Translations under genes and position numbers: made by a program
In this document: positions 55,063 through 64,000 of the stretch, in pieces
How positions within the stretch are numbered: the first letter of the stretch is position 1
How the letters are laid out: each line of letters begins with the position of its first letter
The notes under the pieces: generated by a model
Told to the model about the DNA's origin: nothing
Seen by the model: only the letters and a program-made list of their open reading frames with translations
Databases searched by the model: none
DNA from: Escarpia spicata
Taxonomy: Eukaryota; Annelida; Polychaeta; Sabellida; Siboglinidae
Length of the DNA: 64,000 nucleotides
Reading direction: 5' to 3'
Assembly: GCA_963995525.1 (NCBI GenBank)
Contig: OZ023205.1
Location: 55,230,767 to 55,294,766 of the forward strand

Positions 55063-57094
55063 TTATTTGCTGGAAATTGATTCTACCCGGATATATTTTT
55101 GGTACGAGTTCGAATGCCAGCGACCCATAGCCTTAATTTGTTCTGATGAGAAACCTGCTTTTGCTGCCCACGTCGCAGCCCCTATTCTGAATGAGTGTGG
55201 TGAAATTTTCTTGCCAGCTAAGTCTGTGTTATCTAGCACTGCTTTAAGATAGTTAGCAAAAGCGGTCTTCTGCACTGGTAACTTATTGGCAGTGCGGAAA
55301 AGGGGCCCCTCATCCTGACCCCTGAGTTTGATATAGTCTACCATCCTACGATATGGACACGCTGTCTTTCTTGTGGGGAGGACGTCCAAGCTGAATGGGC
55401 GGCCTGCACTGTGTTTGTATGACTGGAACACCAGGCGTAATTTTGAAGGTTTTATGCGACATTGGGTCACCGAAAGATTATGCGGGCTAGCTGTTTAACA
55501 AGATTTAACAAGATTTAACAAGATTGCCATCCAGAAAATTACTCTGGATGGCAGTTGGACAAGGAAGCCTTTTGGCTTATCGAGAGTCCAATACTTTTTA
55601 TCTACATGTATCCCGCCTTTTTAAGGTGTGTGTCGATTTTATTTTTAAACATATTCACGCTACTAGCACCAACACAATCAGGAGATAATCTGTTCCATTC
55701 ATTTACAGTCCTTTGTGAGAATGAGAACTTTCTTATATCTAATCTACACTGCTCCTTTACTAATGTAGCTTCATGTCCTCTGGTCCTTCTATCTTTCTTA
55801 ACTGAGAAAAAAATGTTTCTATCAATATTTTCATAACCATTCAATATTTTAAACACTTCTATCTCTGATCTCCTCTCAATCTCCTGGTCTCTAGTGTTGT
55901 TAAACCACATTCTTTTAGGCGTATTTCGTAACTAAGATCCCTCAGATTTGGTATCATTTTAGTCGCTCTCCTCTGTACTCTTTCTAGCATATCTATGTCC
56001 TTCTTGCGATATGGCCTCCATGCTTGTATACAATATTCTAAATGAGGCCTCACTATTGTTTTGTACAGCGGTACTATTAATTCTTTTTTCTTATACGCTA
56101 TATTTCGCCTAATTAATCAAATTAATCAAACTGTTACCTCACCTATTCTTAGAAAACCAAAGAACATGAGGCTGAACATAGCCCGGAGCAAGACAACTGT
56201 GTACGAAGAACATTGAGTCATTGGAACTGTTCTAATGATGAGAGACAGATCATTAGAGGAGACAGGTTGACGTTGGTCAACGTGCGGGCAAGCGCGTGCC
56301 ACACCCTTAACAGTCTTTACCACCAAGTAATCCTTTGTTGGATCGGGGTAGCGACATACTTTGTGACGTTCAGAGATAGCCGATAAAAAAGTCCTAATTG
56401 TGCTGGGTGCTTTGCCTTCATTTTTGAGATATTGAACAAATGCAATTACTGTGTTAGGGGAAGCTGGTAGATATTGCCTCTTTCTATCTAGTGTTTGTAC
56501 AAAGGTTACAAACCTTGTCCAATTATTCTCATAACGTTTTGCACTACTTGGTGCGAAAGCAGCGTCCATGGTAGTCAGGGCGCTGTGTGCCAGGGTAGCC
56601 AGTGAGTGGGAACAGGTGCTGGGTGGTCGTCCAGACTTGGCTGAACTCTGCGTGCACGGTCCACCTGATCGGTGAGATGGACGTTTCGCTTTGGTGCGGA
56701 TGCGCGACTCTATCTCAGTGGTTGGGTCATCATTGTCGGTGATGCTGGAGTCGGAATCAGCAGAATTGATGATTGGCTCAATGGATGGTGTACGTTTCCG
56801 TTTTCTGGGATGCCGAACGGGGTGGGGTGGCTCGGTTGATGTACCAGCACTCGGTTGTTGATGCTCGTTTGGCATTCTCGTTTTTTCAGTCGGGGCAGGG
56901 ATCAGCGTCGCCTGCTCCCGACTGAATTTTTCGAATTTCTCGTCGATCTTCGCCATCAATGTGGTCATTAGTAGCTCCATTTTTTGGTCACTGTCGCAGG
57001 GTGGTGTTTTTTGAGGTTCCTGGATTTCCTCAGAGACCTCTGGAGCGATTTTGTCTCCTTTTTTCGGCCGCCCTGTCGATGATTGTTTTGACAT
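55063..57094 (-). CDS. Tyrosine recombinase, split by a non-LTR insertion
   Basis: ATG at 57094 (MSKQSSTGRPKKGDK). A low-complexity, basic N-terminal half includes HPRKRKRTPS, then a SAM-like core-binding domain (AFAPSSAKRYENNWTRFVTF, GKAPSTIRTFLSAISERHKV). Catalytic box I is FGFLRIGEVT (Arg). After 635 bp of inserted retroelement the frame resumes ASPHNLSVTQ and reaches box II HSFRIGAATWAAKAGFSSEQ (His, Arg) and GRWHSNSYQKYIRV (His, Tyr nucleophile). Removing the insert and one TSD copy leaves an uninterrupted frame of about 463 codons with Arg, His-x-x-Arg, His and Tyr all present. It would cut and rejoin DNA through a 3'-phosphotyrosine. Now disrupted; intact until the insertion. Confidence 0.82.
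55491..56135 (-). mobile_element. 5'-truncated non-LTR insertion with 5-bp target duplication
   Basis: Body 55496-56130, flanked on the minus strand by AACAG at 56135-56131 and 55495-55491. It begins inside the RT C-terminal region (RRNIAYK-like text), codes HLEYCIQAWRPYRKKDIDML in decayed frames, and ends GGCAATC followed by three TCTTGTTAAA units. It is the same family as 36220-38605 and very similar in sequence, so the insertion is recent. Confidence 0.9.
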
Positions 57095-57133
57095 GACCTG
57101 GAAGCGTTCAAAGCCACATTCATTCATCAACAA

Positions 57134-57564
57134 ACACTGTTTTTATTTATTTACTTTTTGTTTGTTTAGTTTTTATTTATTTTTGTAATCTACATGCATA
57201 CCTAATGTTACACGCACTAACATTCTGGTATTCCGACTCAGGCTTGATTGCGAGTTCTCTCACCCATTGCATGTAGGTATGCGTCTCGCCTTCACAGCAG
57301 AGAACAGACCGGTTTTGTTTTCTTTATTTTATTTTTTTTTTTCAGCCGCCATCTATATTATCTTACTCCCCGTAATTATTACAACTGTCTACTATTCGGC
57401 GCTACCCAAAGTCGCCTGTGTTACTGTATTGCCCGTGTATACAAACAACAGCTAGGACTGGGTAAACAAAGAACTGCGGTAAAAACAAACTTGGCCGACA
57501 CGCACGTGAGCGCAGCCGATTTACCGTTCATTCAAAATTACCGACATGGCTGGGCATGAACATG
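57134..57564. other. Spacer between SGNH and recombinase frames
   Basis: About 430 bp, AT- and T-tract-rich, with no conserved frame on the minus strand. It could hold the recombinase promoter. Confidence 0.4.
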
Positions 57565-58149
57565 TTATTTTAACGCTGCGACTATAGCTGTACGAAGCGA
57601 GAAATAGTAACGCTTCAAACCAGCTTCACTTAGGTGGACACCATCACATAGAAGGGAGGGTACCAACGCCGTAAACCGTACGTGTTTGAGTACGACCATG
57701 CTCACATTTGGGACGGCCTTTTGGGCGCACAAGTGTTTTAATGTGGTGTTAAACAATTCGGCCTTTCTCTGGAAATCCGCAGTTCTAGCTTGAAATCGAC
57801 CGGGACCCCTTGGGAGAACCGGACAAAATAACACCTTCCGAAGCGATTGAAATCCCTGCGTGCAATGTACCGCTAGCTTAACTAGGTCAGTCGCTAGCTT
57901 AATGGCGTCAGCTCCGCGTCGATCGATGTAGTTTGTACCGACATCGAAAATCAACACAATGGGCCGCTGTTCCGCTAGTTTTTCAAACAGACCGTTACTG
58001 ACCAGCTTAGGGATGGTTGCGCCACCCCGTCCAGACAATTTAACCTGGGTGCGCCTAGGGTTGAATTCGAAATTCTCCCGGTTTGTTTTTACCATGAATT
58101 TGTGTAGCCTCGTAACATACGAATGTCCCGCATATAGCACCTGCTCCAT
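57565..58149 (-). CDS. SGNH (GDSL-like) hydrolase domain protein
   Basis: ATG at 58149; 194 residues. Blocks of the SGNH fold appear in order: AGHSYV with the nucleophile Ser (residue 10), GRGGATI (residues 40-46, oxyanion Gly), DVGTNYID (GTN at 71-73), and CDGVHLSEAG (Asp/His at 169 and 172). Such enzymes are esterases or acyl-hydrolases. SGNH domains are known as passengers in some CR1 ORF1 proteins and, I believe, in some Ngaro-type elements. Here the frame precedes a tyrosine recombinase on the same strand and lies inside the same insertion. No stops, all catalytic residues present. The in-frame GTG/AGT just upstream (58164) suggests the start could lie further up. Confidence 0.78.
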   Translation of the reverse strand: MEQVLYAGHSYVTRLHKFMVKTNRENFEFNPRRTQVKLSGRGGATIPKLVSNGLFEKLAEQRPIVLIFDVGTNYIDRRGADAIKLATDLVKLAVHCTQGFQSLRKVLFCPVLPRGPGRFQARTADFQRKAELFNTTLKHLCAQKAVPNVSMVVLKHVRFTALVPSLLCDGVHLSEAGLKRYYFSLRTAIVAALK

Positions 58150-58550
58150 ATTGCTGGTACTCACCGCGTCGACGTTCAGTGGACGAGCTGGGGCGACGTC
58201 GATGTTACTTCTGGCAACGCGTGTTCTTCAAAGTCTCGGAATCAAAATTTTGTTGACAGTTGAAGACGAAGTGTTCTGTACGGCAATGCGAATCGAACTG
58301 AACGAGAACCACGCTTCTCTGTTCTTACTGCAAACATTTTCCCGCGCATGCGCTGCTGGCCAATCGCGTGCCGCTCAGGTGACGCGGTTTAATTAGCATT
58401 CTAGGCCAGTTTAATTAAGCGCTGGGGCGAATAAAAGGGGTGTGCAGTATTAGAGGGGAAACAGGTTGTTTTTACCACCTAGCTTATCCGCTAGGTGCTC
58501 GCTGCGTTGTTACACAAAAAAGCTTTTCATCCTGAAGGCCAAAAATTAAT

Positions 58551-58829
58551 ATGCTGCACCACAGGAGAACATTTATAAGAGCGAATCTAGATGCTTCACA
58601 TCTCTGCCACAATAGTCTCTGTGTGACAGCCACACATGTCAGCCTGGAACCACACCGTGTTAACAATGAAATAATTTCTTGCGTGAAATCAGGCGAATGT
58701 CGTGGTCATGGCATTTACCCTGCATGCATGTTGGATTTAAATCCATTAAAAAATGGTGAGCACTTACATTTTCGGGAGTTCATGTACGATGAACTTTTCC
58801 GAAGTGTGATCGTTACGACTGGTCACTGA
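58551..58829 (+). CDS. HNH/His-Me-finger endonuclease, C-terminal part
   Basis: The frame reads LHHRRTFIRANLDASHLCHN then SLCVTATHVSLEPHRVNNE, with a late CRGHGIYPACML. The His/Cys pattern is the zinc-binding loop and His-Me active region of this family. A stop in frame at 58533 shows the frame is not coding further upstream, in line with an insertion edge at about 58550. Joined after codon 61 of the N-terminal part, the total is about 153 residues, usual for the family. Confidence 0.7.
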   Translation: MLHHRRTFIRANLDASHLCHNSLCVTATHVSLEPHRVNNEIISCVKSGECRGHGIYPACMLDLNPLKNGEHLHFREFMYDELFRSVIVTTGH

Positions 58830-59117
58830 TATATGTCGACATCAGTCAGCCCTGCTGTCACTGATGTAGCATTGAATTGTGTCGATTGATCATGGTACTC
58901 AAGATGTTCGTGGTGCTCGTAGTCTGATTGTGTTTGCATGAATGTCGGCAGGCAGATGGTGTCGTGTGTGTCGGATGGTCTAGGTCTTCGCATTGTGTTT
59001 GCATGGATGATGGTCAGTTTGCAGCCCAAGTAGACGCTGCAGAAATACAGAATGTCGTATTGTTATAATGTTGTGTATGCACATTGTGCTCGTGTGTGTC
59101 TGTGTGTGTGTGTCTGT

Positions 59118-61120
59118 CTACTCTCTGCTTGCGTAAGAGTGATCGGCCGATTTTCGTGACCTTAACGAATATGGGTGATCAGTACGATTTCCCGGTGGCT
59201 GTCGGCGCATCCTTCTCACTGGTGTAACTGCCGTTGCTGTCACTGCTACTGTTGTTACTGTATGACTTGCTGGTTTGGGATCAAGTTGACTCTTTCTGTA
59301 GATGTCGTCTTGGCATCTCTGTCGTTTCGCCCTAATGTAGTCTCTCATCCTCTTTGACTTGGTGGCTCGTCTGTGTAGGCGCACCGATGGCCATCTGGCA
59401 TATTGTCATTGGTAAGCTACATCTTGCTGGATCCGTTTAACAGTGCGAGCAACTCTTCCGCCCTTCGTAATGGGACACTGTACATTTTCCAATTTTCGTA
59501 GCATTGAATCTCCAGCACCGTAGTTTAGACGATCGATGACTGAACACACACATCCCAGTGCATTTCGATTGAATTTAATGTTCTTAGGTACCGACGCGGA
59601 ATAAGCTCTGTTTACAGATTCATTTGGATTTGTTGTTAGTCTGCGTCGTGTCATTTGAAGTGCGGCATTGCCAAGACGCATTTCAATCAGTCCTTGAAGT
59701 GTTGCTCGATTACTGTCTGTCATATTTAGTCGCGTGAGGCCGCAGGCCTTCAAATGCTGTGAGGTATTCCACCGATTCTTACGACCACCACGGCAGACAA
59801 TTGCATGTCTGCGACAGTTTCTGCACGAGTCAGAATAGCAGTCGAGTGTGGCTTGAATGATGTCCGGCATACGTCTAGTTATAACTGTTGTGTCACTGTC
59901 GTGACGTATGTGGACACTTGTGTAGATCTTCTGGCATCTTGTTTTCACATCTTCCGCAAACATTCTTCTGTTTTCTGCTCGCCTTGCAGCAGTTTCTCCT
60001 GGAAACATCCTGGGAGAGAATGATGCTTTCATGATATGACGAAATTGCATTTGAGACAGATGCGTCGTATCGGATTGCCTCTGTGTCTCCATACCTGCTG
60101 GCATTACATCTTGTACACCTCGCAATACTAATGCATCACCGTCTGTAGCAACTAAACTGTCGCCAATTTTTTTTCCCGATTCTGTACTCTGACAGCGGAT
60201 CTGTTGCTTGCACATTGGCCGTGCAACCAGCATGGCCAGGACAGGTGACATTGACACCCTTGTTCCGAAGTGAAGCTCCTAGTTTACACAGCTTGTTGTC
60301 CATCCAGAAAGCTATGATTTCCTTTTCACCGGTTTGCCAACTGATTGCAGTTCCCAAAGCCTGTGATGCATTCTGTGCGACTAGGTGGTGGTGTATCCAT
60401 TGCAGCTAGAATGTGATGGATCTTTGTGGTCCCTATTGTCGAATCCTGGAGACCGGCGTGAAGTGCGACATTACTTGTAGCAGCTCACTGACCACTACGT
60501 CCAGTGCTGACCTCAGTGTACAGTTTGTACATGCGCGAATGATAGTTACAATTTGTACACCGGAGTGATTGCTTCCAACAGAGACCAATCTGTTGTTCAT
60601 GGTATATTTGAAACTGTGGAGAAGTGCACGTCGTCTTGCTGGCGTGCTCAGTGTAACATTCATTCCACATCTGAGCACTCTTTTCCATATTTAGCAGACG
60701 CATCTCGGAACCTCCTTGATTTTCATCTGGCTGGAGGTAGCTGTCTGTTAAATCTGGGCATCGGTATGGCCGCGGTCATATAATTTTGCTATTGCCAGGC
60801 CTGCCGTCAGCATCGGGTACCGTTAACAGTCCACCAGAAGTTTCTTGTACGACTCTTGAAAAGTCAGCCATGCCGAGTCGTGGCATCCATACATGACTGT
60901 GTGGGGTTTCTGTTGATTCACCATGCATTGCTTCAAAATGTGAGTGGCCTTGTTGGAAACCACGCCGATTTCTCCTCATTCCTCTAACAGGCGGTGTCTT
61001 CCTATCACTACGTTTGCTAAGTTTACCAGTCTCATAATTTGCAGTCCCCTTCATTGTAATAATGCAGAATAATCCCGGCAGAATCACAGTTGAAAGGGAC
61101 AAACCGTTATTTGAAATCAC
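59118..61120 (-). pseudogene. Mutator-like transposase family, second lineage, decayed
   Basis: Pieces on the minus strand follow family order. The N-terminus (SHVWMPRLGMADFSRVVQET, LLTVPDADGRPGNSKI) is at 60.8-60.9 kb. NNRLVSVGSNHSGVQIVTII is at 60.6 kb, FWMDNKLCKLGASLRNKGVN then TCPGHAGCTANVQATDPLSE at 60.25 kb, and SLVATDGDALVLRGVQ at 60.1 kb. The C-terminal block (CRNCRRHAIVCRGGRKNRWN, RLNMTDSNRATLQGLIEMRL, NESVNRAYSASVPKNIKFNR) is at 59.45-59.85 kb. A basic tail follows at 59.3 kb. Several frameshifts divide it, but one 283-codon frame (60257-59406) is intact. It differs from the copy at 31.3-32.5 kb, so two lineages are present. Confidence 0.75.
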
Positions 61121-61846
61121 AGACTTCTAATGAGTCTGAAAGTCCAAATCACAGTGCCAGAACTTGGGTGTGATAAGGGGGGTGGGGAGAGAATCACATT
61201 AGTGAAGCCTCCATTTGGAAATCTATATCATAAATGGACCAATGTCATTGCAGAAGGGTGATTAAACAATCTTTTTTTTTTTACTTCAGCTAATTAAACA
61301 CACCTGAAGAGGTTGGTAGCAACCCTAATGACATCTTGGCAGAGTGACTACTGGGATTCAACTCCTAGGCCCAGGCTGCCAGGACATACAGTCACCTGAC
61401 TTGATCAGTACTCAATCAGGCAAGTGCCACAGTGTATTGAATGTCTACTAATTGGGTTGTGTAATACTGTGCAATTGAACTCATTAAGACGTCTGGCCTT
61501 TGAAGAATCCATACTTTAAGGTCATATATCATGTATAGTTGCAGTTGTCTAATAGGGAAAAAGTAAAAAAATCAATATAAATATAAATGCAACATAACAA
61601 CTGCCTGTATGTTTACAGAAAACATACTGGGCTTTCTGGAAAACAGGGTTAGGTCTTCATATATGCCGGATGAGAAAGTGTGTACAGTGTAGCGTTATGC
61701 CAGATTAGAATATGTCCAACAGTAAAATGCCCACTCATGGTGCCCGGTCAAGTAGGGTGGCGCTTTTGAAATGTGTATAGAAAAAAAACAGTAAAAATAT
61801 AGTCATTTCACATTTTTTTGCCAAAATTGCCATACCTATTTGGGGT
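61121..61846. other. No gene recognised
   Basis: AT-rich. May include the terminal region of the Mutator-like element, but no terminal inverted repeat was found by eye. Confidence 0.4.
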
Positions 61847-61920
61847 CAGGACACTGTTGGACTTCCTGCTTGGTTACAGACGAAAAAAGTGCACTATATT
61901 TTTGAGAAATGATTTTTAGT
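61847..61920 (+). repeat. Dispersed repeat family R1, 5' fragment (copy 4)
   Basis: GTCAGGACACTGTTGGACTT, then TTACAGACGAAAAAAGTGCA and TTTTTGAGAAATGATTTTT, matching the start of copies at 43155 and 53452. The R1 core does not follow; unrelated repeat sequence begins at 61921. Confidence 0.8.
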
Positions 61921-62310
61921 CCTTTGGCCGAAAGTCCAAGGGACTATTGCCATCACTCTGTGTCCGCCGTCCGCCGTTAGCTGCCGTATCTCAGAAACCG
62001 TTCAGCAACTTTTTCTCAAATTTTGCACAGACATATCTTAGGGCACTGCCACTATGCAGAAGAAATCTGTATTTGATTGAATCATATTAAGGGCTCCCTA
62101 GGGCCTCCAAGGACCCCAAAACTTGTAAAAATGTAACATTTGGTCTATTTTTTCAAAAACTGTTCAGCAACTTTTTTTCTAATTTTGCATAGATGTATCT
62201 TAGGGTGCTGCCACTATATACAAGAAATCTGTATTTGATTGAATCATTCTAAGGGCACCTAAGGGGTCCCCAAAGTGCAAAAGTTTTACATTATCTAGTG
62301 ATGTGGTTTT
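61921..62310 (+). repeat. Interspersed repeat with an internal ~165-bp tandem duplication
   Basis: TCAGCAACTTTTTCTCAAATTTTGCA...CTTAGGGCACTGCCACTAT...AAATCTGTATTTGATTGAATC occurs at ~62003 and again at ~62163. It starts with CTTTGGCCGAAAGTCCAAGG, which contains a short inverted motif (TTGG...CCAA). Copies of this kind are common in molluscan genomes in my experience; class unknown. Confidence 0.7.
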
Positions 62311-63339
62311 GAGAAGGGCCCTTGAGACCACCGGGAACAGTAGATTTTGTTTATTGTGCCACAAAGTCAACAGGAAGACTAATTTCTGCTGCCTAGTGCT
62401 ACTGTTCCATTGATACCTTGACTAATCTTTAATTAGTCACAGCTCCCAGGCAGAGTAGACACACTTGACCCCTGTTAGACTGAACAGTTGCCTAACACTT
62501 TTTATTGTCATGACACTCCGTCATTTGAGCCAAACATAGATAAGGTAAAAAACCACCCTATAAAACCTGATTACACTGCCCCACCCCTAACTTGGATTGT
62601 GTCAAACTCAGATGTATGCGCACAATCTGAACAGATGTCAAAAGCGAGAGCTGGCATATGATACAGTAAACCTTGTCAAGCCAGAAGAGGACCTGTAAGA
62701 ACCTGATTATGTTGTATAATATAATGGAGATAAAGTAACAAAGATAAAACTACTTACATTTATAAGATAATATCTTGATCCATCATTTATTGTAATTCCC
62801 TGTCAACCATTGACAATATAAGAAAGAAAGTTACAACTGCATCCACAGCCTTTGCAAAGTTCCAGTATCCTTTTGACCACAAAATCACCATCGCATGGAT
62901 GTATGAATCACTTCCAGTTAGCTTCAGTTAGTTGTCGTTGAGGTGTGTCATCCTGGCTGAACTAAACTTGAATGTATGCAGAGGATGGCATGGCCTGCTC
63001 TCTGACTTTATCCGTGTCTTAGACTTTAGCACCACTGTCATGCAGATCATTTGCCTTCTGCTGTCCACTGCTTACTTATCTCTCCAATGTGAAATAGTTT
63101 TGTTTATTTTAGAAACAGAAATGAACGATCTGGTGGCGCCACACAGTGGATAATAACACATACTATCTACCATGTGGCTCCACCAATTTGTCATTTTGAG
63201 AAACGTTTGGTCACTGGTTTGAGAAATGGAATTTTGTAACATTAAGGATACTTTGTAAGCGTACTGTACGCTAAAAAGAATGGATATGGTACTTGGTCAT
63301 TGGGGGGGGGGGGCATAAGCGATGCTGCAGCTACGATAT
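62311..63339. other. No gene recognised; G-run at 63301
   Basis: Contains a short G homopolymer (63301-63312) and a 73-codon plus-strand frame of no recognisable family (62932-63153). Confidence 0.4.
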
Positions 63340-63990
63340 TTCGCCATTCTTATCTGTCAGTGGCTACGATGAGGAGCTCTGGCACGTGGAGGGCCATCCA
63401 CTCCTTGACATTGTCGAACCAACATTTTCTCTGTTGTCCGCGGCGGAAGACTTTTTCGGAAGACTGACGCTTCTTGTTACGTGCCCAAACCATGCCAGTT
63501 TTCTTCTCTTGACAGTTGCTAGTAGAGGGTCTTGTGGGCCCACCAGAGATTTCATCTTGTTGAGCACATGCATTGGTCTTGTGCTCCGTGTAGCCATTTT
63601 TCGCAGATGTGGAGCAGCTTCCTCAACGCACCAACGCATCACGTGGTCTCGAAGGTTATACTATTGTTCTTTGTGTGAGGACGGAGTGTCCACGTCTCAC
63701 AGCCATACAGAAATATGGATAGTACAAGTTATCTGAACAAACTGTACTTGGTTGTGAAGCTTGTGTTACTACTTCTCCAGATCCTCTCCAACCTTACAAT
63801 GGCTGCTGTTGCAGGTGTATTTCTGTGGTGCAGCTACCATTCTTGGGCTTAGACAAGGTCATTCCAAGATATTTAAAACTGCTGACTTCTAGAACAAGCT
63901 TTTCGTTGTTCATGGTGATGTCTCCACTGACATTGTTTATAATAATAATAATTATAATTACTTTATTCGCAGACTCCATACAACATACAA
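63340..63990 (-). pseudogene. RTE-like non-LTR element, RT C-terminal region, decayed
   Basis: On the minus strand: LEVSSFKYLGMTLSK (63.88 kb), then, in another frame, NKMKSLVGPQDPLLATVKRR and KLAWFGHVTRSVSLPK (63.4-63.55 kb). These are typical of the C-terminal region of RTE/BovB-like reverse transcriptases. Frame breaks and an AAT microsatellite (63940-63962) are present. The element continues beyond the window edge. Confidence 0.7.
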
Positions 63991-64000
63991 GTACATTATC

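Larger units (their letters stand above)
54085..58550 (-). mobile_element. Candidate tyrosine-recombinase element carrying an SGNH hydrolase
   Basis: About 4,466 bp between the two halves of the HNH gene. On the minus strand it carries first an SGNH hydrolase frame (58149-57565) and then a tyrosine recombinase (57094-55063). Ends are TTAGTGTGCTACTTTCGCTC and, read from the other side, ATTAATTTTTGGCCTTCAGG. No terminal inverted repeats and at most a 2-3 bp duplication, as expected for recombinase-mediated insertion. No reverse transcriptase, integrase or DDE transposase was seen, which argues for a Crypton-like DNA element or an RT-less derivative of a Ngaro-like one. The left kilobase (54085-55062) is non-coding with a GC-rich hairpin near 54550-54600. 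Confidence 0.65.

Noticed and set aside
56126..57133. Two separate recombinase genes, N- and C-terminal
   Set aside because: The AACAG target duplication and restored frame show one gene cut by a retroelement.
54085..58550. An intron in the HNH gene in place of an inserted element
   Set aside because: The edges lack GT...AG at the inferred junction, and the interval holds two oppositely oriented coding frames with intact catalytic residues. Not fully excluded without transcripts.

Overview
This is animal nuclear DNA. It is AT-rich and intron-bearing, crowded with mobile elements, satellites and microsatellites, and has no bacterial-style operons. The most telling single-copy trace is a pair of GC-rich exons coding a chitin-binding type-2 (peritrophin-A) module and a laminin-G-like module, an architecture known from molluscan shell-matrix proteins of the Pif/BMSP kind. 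With the non-LTR families (CR1/L2-like with a 2A-like peptide, Rex1, RTE) and the DIRS-like element, this suggests a marine lophotrochozoan, most likely a mollusc. The species cannot be read from the sequence.

Layout. 0-9.8 kb: the two candidate shell-matrix exons, a 0.18 kb hairpin with CRE-like TGACGTCA in both arms, a 2.2 kb inverted repeat, and a decayed non-LTR copy. 11.3-14.1 kb: a broken DIRS-like RT/RNase H, then a hAT-like non-autonomous element. 16.9-29.1 kb (minus strand): the 3' part of a spliced host gene with a PDZ-like segment. Its introns are packed with minisatellites, including a 4.3 kb array of 20-bp units. At least two exons (B and F) are flanked on both sides by minisatellites whose repeat unit is a copy of that exon's own splice-junction sequence. 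29.2-41.8 kb: non-LTR fragments, a Mutator-like transposase, a non-LTR element with a 2A-like motif and PHD finger, a non-LTR RT with one long open frame (765 codons), and a TIR element. 41.8-53.9 kb: a dispersed repeat family, more non-LTR pieces, a Rex1 element, and a nest of insertions (a TTAA-flanked element carrying an inverted SINE pair, inside a non-LTR copy). 53.9-58.8 kb: an HNH-type endonuclease gene cut in two by a ~4.5 kb element that encodes an SGNH hydrolase and a tyrosine recombinase; the recombinase is itself split by a 635-bp non-LTR insertion with a 5-bp target duplication. 59.1-64 kb: a second Mutator-like transposase, a duplicated ~160-bp repeat, and an RTE-like fragment.

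Most genes here do not work together; they are layers of insertion. Two observations stand out. One is the SGNH hydrolase plus tyrosine recombinase element, a candidate transposon with no visible reverse transcriptase; both nested insertions can be undone in frame on paper. The other is the set of splice-junction-derived minisatellites around exons of the minus-strand gene. All domain names are from pattern recognition; no database search was run.
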